Shown here: in pieces, positions 22,350 through 33,180 of the stretch | Layout of the letters: the number at the start of each line of letters is the position of its first letter | Position numbering within the stretch: the stretch's first letter is position 1 | Source of the DNA: Varanus komodoensis | Lineage: Eukaryota; Chordata; Lepidosauria; Squamata; Varanidae | Length of the DNA: 64,000 nucleotides | Direction of reading: 5' to 3' | Assembly (NCBI RefSeq): GCF_004798865.1 | Contig: NW_025336416.1 | Coordinates: forward strand, 2,341,172 to 2,405,171 | The notes under the pieces: generated by a model | Told to the model about the DNA's origin: nothing | Seen by the model: only the letters and a program-made list of their open reading frames with translations | The model's database searches: none | Translations under genes and position numbers: made by a program

Positions 22350-22612
22350 CCCATGCTTGAAGGACCACCCCCACTCAAATTATCCTGCTTGTGCAGTATT
22401 TCTCCAAATACCCTCAGTGGGGAATGAACATTTTGAATGCACATGAGAGAAGATCTTTGTGGTGGCACCTCAATACTGGAAAGCCCTTCCTAATGAGATT
22501 CTAGTGGAGCCGACTTTGTTTCCTTCCCCAAACCAAGTTAAGACATTTTTTGAAAAAACTTTTTAACATTTGAATATTGTAGAACATTGATTGCAAAATA
22601 AAGAAATAAAAG
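22350..22612 (+). mobile_element. L2-type LINE 3' end
   Basis: The block GGTGGCACCTCAATACTGGA then AAAGCCCTTCCTAATGAGAT encodes a VVAPQYWKALPNEI-like stretch, the L2-group C-terminus. KTFFEKTF and an A-rich tail follow. Confidence 0.65.
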
Positions 22613-22678
22613 TACGCTTCTCTTAAAATGTACTGACTGTTGTCTAGTTTTGCTGTTTGATGAGGTATAAAGTGTTGA

Positions 22679-22835
22679 GAAGCAGTGTGGTATAGTGGTG
22701 AGAGTGCTGGACTGGGATTTGGGCAATCCGGGCTCTAGTCCCCACTTGGAAGCTTGTAGTGAAGATTCCTGGTCATTCTGTGACTGTGTCCAGTCAATGA
22801 TTCCTAGCCTAGCCTACCTCACAGGGCTACCTCTG
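22679..22835 (+). mobile_element. MIR-like SINE
   Basis: AGCAGTGTGGTATAGTGGTG (A-box region), GGGCTCTAGTCCCCACTTGG (B-box region) and TAGCCTACCTCACAGGG follow the MIR/CORE-SINE order. The 3' part is missing or diverged. Confidence 0.75.
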
Positions 22836-23324
22836 TGTTCTTCGTGGCCCGGTGCCTTTGCCTGGTGCAAAACCTTAACTGTGGCCATCCAAGGGTAGCC
22901 AGCATTTTCTCCTTCACTTGCCCAGTGATCCTCTGACAGATACTGATTTCATAACTGCTGCTAGCAGGGAGGGGAATGTAGTTTGGCTCAGGATTGTGGA
23001 TGTGTGTGTGTGTATGTGCGCACATACACACAGGCAAGTGTGCACAAGCAGATGTGACCCATAAGCTGGGCCACATCACAAGCAACCCTTGGGCGAAGGC
23101 CGCATGCTTCTGCTCAACCCTGTTCTAGTTGACATTTGCAAAAAAAATTCCCACCACATTTGGAGTCGGTCAGGAAGCAGAGTTCCTTGGGAGAATGCTC
23201 CAAAGCAAAGCAATAGTAAAATCAGCCAAAGGCAGTAAAACCTTCACAGAGGATTCTGTGGATCTATAAATGGTTGTTGCAGAGGTACTGATATGTTGCT
23301 TCAAGCAAAGTTCAAAGGCAAATA
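22836..23324. other. Unassigned; short GT/CA microsatellite
   Basis: TG-rich repeats at 22998-23040 (TGTGTGTGTGTGTATGTG, then ACACACAGG). Otherwise nothing recognised. Confidence 0.5.
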
Positions 23325-23600
23325 CCTCAATAAATTTATTTATTTATTTATTTATAATATTTTATCCCATCCTATGCAATCCAATTGTCCCAGGATGGCT
23401 TACAATATAAATAAACAATAAATACATAAGCAGATAGTACAATAAGAAATAAAATGTGACTGAGAATATTAATAAAACCACATTAAAATTATTTAAACTT
23501 TAAAATGTTGGGTGAATAAAAAGGTTTTTACCTGGCACTGAAAAGCACATAAACATATAAATTTAAGAGGATCCCAAAGTCTGAGAAATGCATCAGGTAG
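23325..23600 (-). mobile_element. L2-type LINE 3' end, minus strand
   Basis: A (TTTA)n run at about 23333-23355 (the tail in reverse) is followed by ATCCCATCCTATGCAATCCA, AGGATGGCTTACAATATAAA and AATAAAAAGGTTTTTACCTG. This is the same 3' UTR as at 42881-43100 and 19345-19478. Confidence 0.78.
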
Positions 23601-25187
23601 AGGCCACCCATCTCTTCCCTGGAATTTCATGGATACATTTGGATGATCCTAGCCAGGAATTACACTAACTTCAGGATTCTAAGGGGACTAAAAGATGAAC
23701 TTGCCTTGGGAAGGGACAACAGAAGCCGGCGCAGTTTCGGCCAGTGCAGCAATGGGGTAACAGGGGAAGGTTTTTCCTAATCCATTAAAAAACTGTAAAA
23801 TGGGGGAAACACTCCACATCCATGGAAACTTGGTGCACAATTGATTTGCATGGTGCTATTTTAATGTATTGATTTTACACAAACTATTCTGCACACTAGC
23901 CACCTATCAATCAGAAACTGCGGAGGTGAGTAGGAAGGACAAAGAAAGAGGTGGTTGAAGTGCTCCCGTCTGTCTCCTGTTTTAAATCACATCTTTTGTC
24001 GCAACTAAAGCCAAGGGTTCTATTTAAAAAACACCAACATCCAAGCAGCCTTCTCCTAGCAGTGAAAGAATAGCACAGTGCAGGAGGGGAGAAAACTGTC
24101 CAAACATCCTCACCCAGAACTCACTGTTGCCAGTAATTTCCATCATAATCATACTTTAGATTATCTCAGATGTTTTAATACCATACCACTGAGAAGAGCA
24201 CTTTCTCTCAAACAAAATGCAACCCGTTTTCCATTCATTTTCCCCTCGCTATTTTCTCTCCCTGATTCGCCCCTCCACTACAGAGTAAATGGACTGTAGG
24301 TAATATTAAAATGTAGAAGAGGAAGCCACTTCGGAGAAAGATGGTTTTTTTCCAATTCAATATTCCTTCCATTAGAAATGGATGTTTATGTGTATATGTC
24401 TTCTCTCTCCTTTAATGCAGTCTTCTTTCCTTTAGACAGTGTGTGTTTTAAGAAAATGTGCCTTTTAGTCTCATTCCATCACCACATTGAATTGATCATA
24501 TAATGCACAGTAGCTGAAATCCCTACTGTGAATTACTCTGCAATAAGCAACATCGGTCTAATTGACAGGTGCCATCACATATATTCCAAACATGTGAATT
24601 ATTCTGAAGGCTGAAATTCATAATACTGAACTTTTATGATGGTGCTTCTTCTAGCGAAGTGTCTTTCCTTCTCCCCAGATTTAGGCATGGCCTACAAGCA
24701 CAGACCTCTTCATCTGACACACGGGTGTGCATCCCATGGGACCCATGGGCTTAACAGCAGCCCCCATGTGTATGCCCTGACCTTCCTGCCACATCTCCCA
24801 CTTGCTCAGAACATGCCAACTGTGTAAAGTTATGAGAACTGAGCAAATAATGCCCTTTGTGAAAATTTGCACAGCCTATTTTTAAAAGAATGCACAAACG
24901 GCAGCCCGCTTTACTGACAGTCGTCCACAGGAGACAAGAGAAGGGAAAGTGAGGTGTCCTGCTTGAAGTCCACTGAGCATTGATGGGCTGGATTGTCCAG
25001 TGCTGACGCATCCCAACTTGTGGCTCCTCTTTCGTCCCTCACCATTGTCTTTGCTGTCTTGGGCTGGTGGAAGCTGTCAGTTGACAACACATTGGGAGCC
25101 ACAAATTGCCCATACCTTGCATGGTAGCAGCTACCCTGGGTTCTCTGGAGCCTGGACCTGCCCTATGGTTCTGGGGATTGGTGGTGA
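23601..25187. other. Unassigned, with candidate conserved block at 24070-24640
   Basis: No exons or repeats recognised. At 24400-24640 the sequence is unique and motif-dense, including CTAATTGACAGGTGCCATCA (homeobox, TGACAG and CAGGTG words overlapping), TTGATCATATAATGCAC and several AATTA cores. This style suits an enhancer, without proof. Confidence 0.35.
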
Positions 25188-25620
25188 TGTGTTGTTGTTA
25201 TTGTGAAGTCATGTCCGACCCATCGCGACTCCATGGACAACATTCCTGCAGGACTTCCTGTCCTCCACCAGCCCTCGGAGTCCACCCAAGCCCACACCCA
25301 CTGCCCCAGAGACTCCATCTAGCAACTTCATCCTCTGCCATCCCCTTCTTTTGCCATCAATCATTCCCAGCATCAGAGTCTTCTCCAGGGAGTCCTTCCT
25401 TCTCATTAGGTGGCCAAAGTATTTGAGCTTCCTCTTCAGTATCTGGCCTTCTAAAGAGCAGTCAGGGTTGATCTCCTCTAGGACTGACCGGTTTGATCGC
25501 CTTGCAGTCCAAGGGACTCACAGGAGTCTCCTCCAGCACCACAATTCAAAGGCCTCAATCCTTTGGTGCTCAGCCTTCCTTATGGTCCAACTTTCACAGC
25601 CATCCATTGCAAGGTGGTGG
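25188..25620 (-). mobile_element. RTE-BovB LINE 3' end, minus strand
   Basis: The minus-strand translation gives WTIRKAEHQRIEAFELWCWR, then MRRKDSLEKTLMLGMIDGKR, LDGVSGAVGVGLGGLRGLVE and VVHGVAMGRT. These are the BovB ORF2 C-terminal motifs in order, with one stop visible between them. The plus strand begins with the (GTT)n-type tail at about 25190-25203. The copy is 5'-truncated. A shorter close relative lies at 37197-37470. Confidence 0.92.
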
Positions 25621-26494
25621 TCTAGGTCCAAAGAAAAGCACAACAGTGCCCCAAACCACACTCATGATGCTTGTCCCTACAGCACTTCTTCTCACATTGA
25701 TGAACAGTCTGTTGTGCTTTGCACCCCACTGGCCCGGGATCTTGATCGCACCTGCTGTGGGTTCTGGGTTCTGTGCAGCACACACACCACTCAAGGAGAA
25801 CTTGCTCCCTTGGACTTGGATCTTGGGATGAAAAAGAGGTGGTATTGTCTCACCACACATGCCACCATCTTTGGAGCTAGGACCCAGCAGGGTCAAGCCT
25901 TCCAAGCAGTCCAGTGTCACAGGGAAGTAGACTGCTGCTTTGAGTGTACAGAGCTGGATTGCGTGCATCACAATCCAGAAGCAGAATCCAGAAACAAAGT
26001 CACAAAGGCAATGATGTAGTTCAGAAAAAGAAAGTGCACAATCAGGTTCGGAAGGCCAATTCAAGGCAAGAGGTAACAGTGCCAGGGCTCACTAGTGCTA
26101 CTCTGCTTGAGGCATTGCTCACATGGCCAATTCAGGTATATGAGGAAAGCAGAGCCCCTCCTCCTACTCCTGGGATTATGTGACCCAGCTGAGCTGACAG
26201 GTAATCCCAGATCATTAGGAATCACAGAAGCAGTGTCATCACATCAAGTGGGCAATCTTCTTGACAGGCACCAGAAAGACACATCCGAGTGAAGGAAAGT
26301 ACAATTGCCTTCACTCTGAACAGGCTTCTCCAAGATTCTGCATAGCCAGACCAATTTAATTATATGATAATGTCACCAATCCAAATCACAATGGGGGCAA
26401 TGCTTTCTGTCCATGTTCTGCAGGACTAAATATTTTTGTCTTCTTTTTCCACCCCCCAGGCCAGAAATCATCTCCAAAACAGTGGATTGTATTT
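25621..26494. other. Unassigned non-coding sequence
   Basis: About 0.9 kb, possibly old interspersed repeat, but no family could be named. Confidence 0.4.
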
Positions 26495-26496
26495 CA

Positions 26497-26555
26497 AGGT
26501 GTGTTTGTGTGTGTGTGTGTGTGGGGGGGGAGGATTTTCCTTTTTTTTTTTTTTG
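26497..26555. repeat. (GT)n / poly-G / poly-T low-complexity run
   Basis: TG repeats, then eight Gs, then a run of about 15 Ts. This is slippage-prone sequence. Confidence 0.9.
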
Positions 26556-26719
26556 CAAAATGCATCTACTCACTCCAACCAAATCTTATTGGCAGTCACC
26601 CCTCCCATAACAGACCTACCAGAGTCCATGGCTAAAGGACATATGAAGGACAGAAGAACCTGAAGACTTTCCTCATCTGAATTGCTTTCGGGGATGAGGC
26701 CAGGAAATGAAGTGACACC

Positions 26720-27440
26720 CTCAGAGGATTTTAATTTGAAATTCTTTGGTTCTGTTTTGCTGGGAATTGTCTTTGTTGTTCTTCGTGTTTGTTACCAGCC
26801 CCTAGCCTCTGGACGGGGTGTGCTATAAATCTAAATAGATTACTGGGGAAAGGAAAAACATGATGTCCTTTTATTTGTTTTGCTTGGGAGGGAAAGGAAG
26901 AACCAGAGAAAGAGATGGATGAATCAGGGAAGAAAAATCCCTCAATTTCACGAAACAATCTGTTGCCCTATCAAAACAAACGTTCATACTGAAGGAAATG
27001 TTATTGACCATAATAAGGCAGTGAAAAAAGATGCTGTGTTGTTTCGAACATGAGCTATGCGAACTGGTGCCAAAGACAAGATGTTCTTCAGAAATGTACC
27101 CAGTACGAGCTTGGGTTGGGATGGCTGTGTGTATGCGAGTGGGGATATTGATATTCCACCAACAGAACACTTGTCGAGTGAAGCTTCCATTAATCACAGA
27201 TATTCGGAACACTGAAGAAAATCCAAATTCATAGACTATTTTATAACTCATCAAAAGTGTCTGCATCTCAAATTCCTTTAATGCAAAAGTACACCCCTTG
27301 TTAGTGTGTGAGAAATGTGTTGATTTCACAATGTTATGCAGCAACACCCAATTCACTCCTCCCGCGACTGAATACAGAACAGAATGCTGCTCATAACTGA
27401 AAACCATATGGATCTCAGGCTTGCAATGAATTCTGGAGGT
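26720..27440. other. Candidate conserved non-coding block
   Basis: About 0.7 kb of unique sequence without any recognised repeat, rich in AT-core binding words (TCTAAATAGATTA, CCATTAATCACAGATATT, CCTTTAATGCAAAAG). A 282-codon open frame crosses it on the minus strand (26871-27719), but its translation has no domain and includes a long proline run from the neighbouring GGA repeat. I therefore treat it as non-coding. Confidence 0.35.
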
Positions 27441-27465
27441 GGGGATGAGAAGAGGAAGGAAAGGC

Positions 27466-27511
27466 GGAGGAGGAGGAGGAGGAGGAGGAGGAGGAGGAGG
27501 AGGAGGAGGAA
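27466..27511. repeat. (GGA)n microsatellite
   Basis: About 15 GGA units; on the minus strand they read as polyproline. Confidence 0.97.
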
Positions 27512-30420
27512 GAAAGGAGAAGAGCAGCAAAATGTGCACACAATGAATGCATATGATTAAACATTCCCAAAAACCACTCTTCTTAATGGGTGAAAACATT
27601 CCAAATAGTGCATTAATCTTGAATATGCACACAGATTTTCTAGCAGGTGAAGGGTTTACAATCCAGCATGGACCAAGTTGGAAGGGACTTGGTGGAGGAA
27701 AAACTGAGAACCCAGGCAAGAAGGAAATTCACAGATTCCTGCTCCCTCCTAATAATCACGCTGGATTTCAGTTTGGGATGGTGGATTATTTGGTTTGCTT
27801 TATTAAGAAGTCAAGAATATTCAGCAAGATTAGCAGATGGGGTACAACAAGGCGATGCCAAAACATATTGTTAAAATGCTGGGGGACAAAGATAAGTGGG
27901 CCTTTGCAGTGGTTCCAATTTAGCCTTTCTGGACTGCAGGCAACTGACAGTAGGAGTTCTGGCAGGGCCAGGGGCCTAGAAGACAACAGATGGTGTGCAC
28001 AGTACCTCCACTGAAGAGTCAATGGCGAGGAAGAGGGATTCTCAAGCCAAGAGCTGCCTGCATCAAGAACGCTACTCAGGGACGAGTTGGCTGGAGGAGA
28101 AAGCCAGCCAGAGGAAGCTGACAGCTTGGGAAGCAAGGAGGTAAGAGGAGGCACTCATTGGTCAAGGGGGTAAAGCCATGATGGCATCTGGGAGCATAAA
28201 AGTGCCCCTTCTTCCTTCATCTAGAGCCACAAAGGATTAGCTGCGAAGCCCAGAAGAAACTCCCTTCCAGCCCTTTTGATCACCAGTAGCTTCTTTCCCC
28301 AAATTGAGATTTCAGGCAAGGTAGAGTCCAGCCATGCAGCTTTAGCTTTGCAACTGGATAACAGTGCTCTCGACTATGTGCAAAGTTTCTTCTCAGTCCC
28401 TCAGAGAGGGCAGTCCCCTCCTTCCCAAAAGAAAAGCGTCCTTTCTTGCTCAGAGCTGGTCCAGCTACTCTGCAGCATCAACTGCCCTGGACATTGCTCA
28501 GTCAGCAAAGGGCAGATTTCTCAGGGTTGCTTCCGTGGACTACCTCTGAAATGTTTGGGAAGACCTGGTGATGTGCAAATTTGGGAAGCAAGACTGTCAC
28601 CGGACTAATCTGTCACTGGACTCAGGAGGCATGAATAGGTATCTTTGCACCAGAAAGTGAGCCCCATTCATTTCTCACCCACCCAGAGAGCTGAAGGGAA
28701 GGCCTCTTTCCCCTGAGCCTCTTCTTCTACCTGCAGCTCTCCCTTGCCATGTTATCCAGGTTCTCTTAGCGGACCGTCAACCATTCAGGTTTTCAGCCAG
28801 CCAGAATGCTTCCCTGCCCCGTGCAAATCAGCATTCGCACTGCAAATCAGCCCCACCCTTATTCCTCTCAAAAGTAGCATTCTAGTTAGCTCAGTAATAT
28901 TTGCACAGGTTGGCAATCCTATCTATCTTCCATTTTCTATGACCTTACAATCCATACCGTTGTGTTTGCAAACCTCAGATGGGCCATCTTGCATCAGTGG
29001 CGAGCTACAGTCAAGCCCAGGTAATCTCCTTTCCTTTTAAGCGAGATGTTTCTGAGTGGGAGTTCCTGTATTTACTTATCATTTATCATTTTCATTATAA
29101 TTATTTGCTGCTGTAATATATATCCAGGTCAAAAGAGTGAGAGGCAGAGCAAACTCTTTGCTATCCTCATTTTGAAATCTCTATTTATCAAACTAGGTTA
29201 CCCTGCACTTAAGTGGTGATTTATTTAACCCAGAGCCCAGAGGGGATCCTGAAGCTGAGATGGGAAAACTAGCAATGGCTGCAGACAGTCTGAGAATAAA
29301 ACCCTGAAGAAAGAAATGGAACATTCAGAAATGGTAGGAAAGTTAGATCAGCCTTCTGGAAAATTGTGGGTGTTGACTCATACTTACTTACCCTGACAGA
29401 CATTCAATATCTTGATTTACTTAGGTAAGATTAAGAAAGAAAGCTTTTTGCACAAGCTTTTATTTTAAACTGAGCCCTCATTGTGGTTCTCGGATTTCCA
29501 TCATTTGCGAAAGACACGCACTCATTGGTTGCTCGGCTGTGAATAGTCATCTGGCATGGGTGCGATCTGCCAGCCCCCCGTGCCATCCGGGGAACTATAG
29601 GGTGCCTTGTAGGGCATTGGACTGTGATCATGGGTCTGGCTATCATGCTGGGAGGAATGGAGGACACATCAAAATTGTCTGTAGGAACACATGGCATTAG
29701 TGCTGTTTGCCCACTGGCCAACCTCCAAAAAAGATGCAGTCTACCTTAGAAAGATGAAAAGAGTTGATTTCAGGTGGCAGGAATGAGCATTGCCCACTGG
29801 CTGAGAACACATTGGACAGATATTCTACAGACTCCTGCCATCCGATATTATACAGCTTCTGGAATAGTTAGTTCTCCAGACTCGGGGGGAAATATGCTCT
29901 CATTAGCTTACATATTTTCTTCCCATGATATTTGCTATTTCAAGATGCCCATCCCACCTGAGGGCTCAAACGTGGAAAGGGCTCGTCAGCCGGGTCATAC
30001 ACTCTCAGAGTGGAGGAATGTGTGGCTGGTGATGGACATCCAAAGGGGTTCACCCAACCTCCCCCATCTTCTCAGGGTTGGTGGTCTGGAGGTACCCAAG
30101 CAACATGTTGCTTGGACCAAAGTCAGAGGCTTTCTGGTAGCAGGTGGGTGCTGCCTGCTCCCTTGGATCACCAGAGAAATCCTGAGCTAATTTGGCTGCA
30201 CTGATGGTCGCTTGCTCTGGTGGCATCTAAACAGGGCTGGCAACATCCAGCTATTCAGTTTTCTCTGTCAGCTGCCAGAATTCCTGGTTGAGATAACGCC
30301 TGTTTTAAAGGTCTCAGCTTCACTGAGGAGGTTCAGCCTTTCAAGGAGCCTACTCTTCAAGAAGCCCTAAAACTAATGTTAAATGTTGGTTTGTTATATG
30401 AAGGAATACATAATTGATGT
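27512..30420. other. Long unassigned stretch
   Basis: About 2.9 kb without a recognised gene. The longest plus-strand frame (27547-28014) has no domain. At 29440-29720 a minus-strand frame of 96 codons has no match I can recognise. AT-rich unique sequence lies at 29040-29220. Confidence 0.4.
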
Positions 30421-30640
30421 AGCAGGATCACCGAATAACAGAGTTGGAAAGGCCCTAGAAGGCCATCAGGTCCACCTGCTGCTCAGGGCAGGACTCCCAG
30501 TTTAACCACTCCTCTCAGATGGTGGTTTGACTGGAACCAATGCAGCTGGACTGTTTAACTTGTCCAGCTGCATCTTGAATGCCTCTAGTGGGGAGAGCCC
30601 CACAAACCCCCTCGATCACTGGTTCCATCATCATATTGCA
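30421..30640 (-). mobile_element. CR1 LINE 3'-end fragment, minus strand
   Basis: ATCACCGAATAACAGAGTTG, GGAAAGGCCCTAGAAGGCCA and TGCTCAGGGCAGGACTCCCA are the reverse complement of a CR1 3' UTR. A related copy is at 31229-31445. Confidence 0.75.
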
Positions 30641-30847
30641 GGCTGCAGCTCAGATAAGGAAGATTTGTGTGACTTGTAGGAGAACTGGGCTGCAATTGCA
30701 ATGGCTCATCCCATCAGGTCAGTAACTTTTTCTCCCTTTTCACTCTGTACCCCACCTATCAGATCCTCCCTTTTCTTAGGTTAGCCTTGTTTTATTCTGT
30801 TTCTGTATTAGGCACACACAATACATACACACCACACACATTGTTTT

Positions 30848-30849
30848 AA

Positions 30850-30888
<39 letters not shown>

Positions 30889-30890
30889 AA
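30848..30890. repeat. (AAAT)n microsatellite
   Basis: About ten AAAT units directly abut the CR1 tail that follows. Confidence 0.95.
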
Positions 30891-31030
30891 TAGAAACATG
30901 GAAACAGAGCGAGTCAGAAGGGGCCTCCCGCGCCATCTAGTCTGACCCCCGGCTCCAGCCGGCTCCACTCATGACATGCCTGCCATGTGCACATTCAGCC
31001 TATCTTTGGACACCCACATCTTTGAACATG
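30891..31030 (-). mobile_element. CR1 3' end, TGTTTCTA-tail subfamily, minus strand
   Basis: TAGAAACATGGAAACAGAGC, GAGTCAGAAGGGGCCTCCC and GCCATCTAGTCTGACCCCC closely match 35099-35240 and the reverse complement of 48795-48904. The tail octamer is TGTTTCTA in sense orientation rather than ATTCTATG. Confidence 0.85.
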
Positions 31031-31228
31031 CCTTCTCATCACTCCTGCTGCATTTGGCAACAAAATTGTTGCAAGGTTTCTGTTTCAAAGCAATTTGAAA
31101 CCAGCAATCAAGTTCTAAACACAGGATAGCTTTATTGTCTCCCTTTGGCCACAACACGTGAGCGTAAGGGGTTCACTGGCTGTCTTAGGCTGGAGCTGTG
31201 GAGGCTGTTGCCAACCCCACCAATGGCT

Positions 31229-31445
31229 TCATAGAATCCCGGAACAATAGAGTTGGAAGGGGCTTCTGAGGTCATTAAGTCCAACCCTCTTCTCAGTGCA
31301 GGACTCCAGCTTAAACCATCCATGGACTGTCCAACTCCCTCTTGAATTCCCCCAGTGTGGGAGAGCCCACAACCTTCCCCAGTCATGGAATCCATTGCCT
31401 TACTGCTGTCACTATCTGGATTTTTCTTGATGTCTAGCCAGAATC
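31229..31445 (-). mobile_element. CR1 LINE 3' end, minus strand
   Basis: CATAGAATCCCGGAACAATA, GAGTTGGAAGGGGCTTCTGA and TCTTGATGTCTAGCCAGAAT are the reverse complement of a CR1 3' end with an ATTCTATG-type start. Confidence 0.8.
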
Positions 31446-32173
31446 TGGCAGTTAAATATAAACCACCGGAGTCTTAAGGTTTCTCAGCCTGTGATGAGGA
31501 GGAGCAGCCCAGAGGTGGTACTGCAGACCTCTGTCCATCCATTTTGCTTCTGCAGGTTATAGGTCTCTCCTAAGAGCCACACAAAATGGACATCTCTGAA
31601 CCTCTCTGCTCCTGGCCCAAAGAGGGAGTCACAGACCAGCAATGTCCTGCTCCATGTGAAAAGGGAAAGGGCCAAGTTGCGGCTCCGACCTCCTTCTTGA
31701 ACTTTCCTTCCAGTGAGCTCTTCCACTGCCATGAGGCAGAAATCCCTCTTTCAGTCCCTCCCCAGCTGCCTCCAACACTTAAAACTTAACTGTCCACATT
31801 TAGGCAGTGTGGGAGTCAGCTCTTAGACATGAGTAACCCAACAAAGAGACAACAACGTGTCACACAAATACGTTTTCTGGGAGCAAAAGTTGTTATGTGT
31901 GCATTTTTAAATAAAGCAAACAACTGCGTGTGTGTTTCAAATCTCTGAAAAGGTACTCAAATACAGCACATTCAAATGTGTGTATAGACATGAAATTAGT
32001 AATAACAAACAGGCAAAACAGAGCACTAAAATAACCACAGATAAATTATTCTAGCTAAGCAATGAGACTCTTTTCTAAGTTAGCTGATCTAATCCGAGTC
32101 CTTTCCAGCAATATCTTATCCAAAGTTCTTTTCTGCTGTTCCAGAGGCCTTTTCCTTCCTCCAGGACTCTGAA
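31446..32173. other. Unassigned non-coding sequence
   Basis: No recognised gene or repeat; AT-rich around 31850-32080. Confidence 0.4.
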
Positions 32174-32223
32174 CTTCTCTCTCTCCCTCCCTCTCTCTCT
32201 CTCCCTCTCTCTATCCCTCTCCC
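32174..32223. repeat. (CT)n-rich low-complexity run
   Basis: CT and CCT units across about 50 bases. Confidence 0.9.
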
Positions 32224-32416
32224 TTCTAATCTTCCCTTTCCTCAAAAGCTAACCTTCTGCCTCAGGCTTTCACACATTCAAAGACAGCTTGTACTTCCCC
32301 CTCTCGATCCACTCAGGAGAGCAACCCTGAAATCACCTGTGCCCCAAATTCCTATCCTGAGTCCTTCTTTTGATTTCTCAGATCTTTGTTACTGCTTCTT
32401 CTTCTGGCTCTGGGAG

Positions 32417-32593
32417 CAGGGCCGCCTTAACAGCATGATGGGCCCCGGGCAAAGCAGTGTCCTGGGGCCCCTACGACAACTACGACTACTGTTAATTTTG
32501 GAAGTTTTCCCATTTTCCAAGGGTTAACATACACAGATTAGTATGGGGCCCACGAGCAAGTGCCCATCAGGCCCATGCATTCAGACAGCCCTG
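32417..32593. mobile_element. hAT-like MITE (177 bp)
   Basis: The left end CAGGGCCGCC and the right end GACAGCCCTG give short CAGGGC terminal inverted repeats. The flanking octamers TCTGGGAG (32409-32416) and TCCAGGAG (32594-32601) agree at 6 of 8 positions, as expected of an old 8-bp hAT duplication. The interior is rich in GGGGCCC words and has no coding remnant. Confidence 0.6.
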
Positions 32594-32929
32594 TCCAGGA
32601 GCCTTCTGCAGACCCTTGGCCTCCTGAGCCTAATAAGCATGTGCTAACCTGTTCACCTTTTTACTGATACCGACCAGCTCAGGTACAAAGAAGGATGTAA
32701 CCCCATAATTTCCAAATCAAACTGTATGTATAAATGTAAGGCAATCCTGTTCCTTCACAGGGAACCAAAACCAGGTGAATGCAATCATTCCATGACTCAT
32801 CGTTTGGGCAGAGCTGCCCCTCGGATGCCGCAGGCCACCAGCCTCTCGCCTTCCGCAGCAAAAAGACTTTCCCACCTGCCTTAAATGAAAGTGGCTGATG
32901 AGATCTGTACCTGGCAAGGTTGTTTGCTC

Positions 32930-33180
32930 AGCTTTTCAAAATTTATATTGCAGTCTCAATTAAAGTTTATGGTAAACAGATGTAGTGAAATTTCATTTGT
33001 TCATATTTCATATTCTCTCTTATCATTTCAGAAGGGGAGGTAAGCGCTGCCGACACAGAGAGTAATCAAGTGGGATTAGAATCATATTGTATCCAATGTG
33101 CTTTTCAGCTTTGAGCTTCTGTGGTTGTGTCATAATCACAGCAGGGAAAAAGCAATGGGAGGGGAGAATTCAGGCTAAAT
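32930..33180. other. Candidate conserved non-coding element
   Basis: Unique sequence with CTCAATTAAAGTTTATGG, GTAATCAAGTGGGATTAGAA and TGTGTCATAATCACAGC. It has no repeats and no coding signature. It is enhancer-like in style only. Confidence 0.3.

Noticed and set aside
25351-26019. 222-codon plus-strand frame
   Set aside because: It is antisense to the minus-strand BovB coding remnant and continues into unassigned sequence.
26871-27719. 282-codon open frame on the minus strand as a possible gene
   Set aside because: There is no domain, the composition is odd, a polyproline run comes from the (GGA)n repeat, and it crosses unrelated sequence.
28080-28240. Possible solo LTR with a promoter-like stretch (GGGAGCATAAAAGTGCCCCT)
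   Set aside because: A TATA-like word alone is not enough; no matching second copy, terminal signal or target duplication was found in the window.
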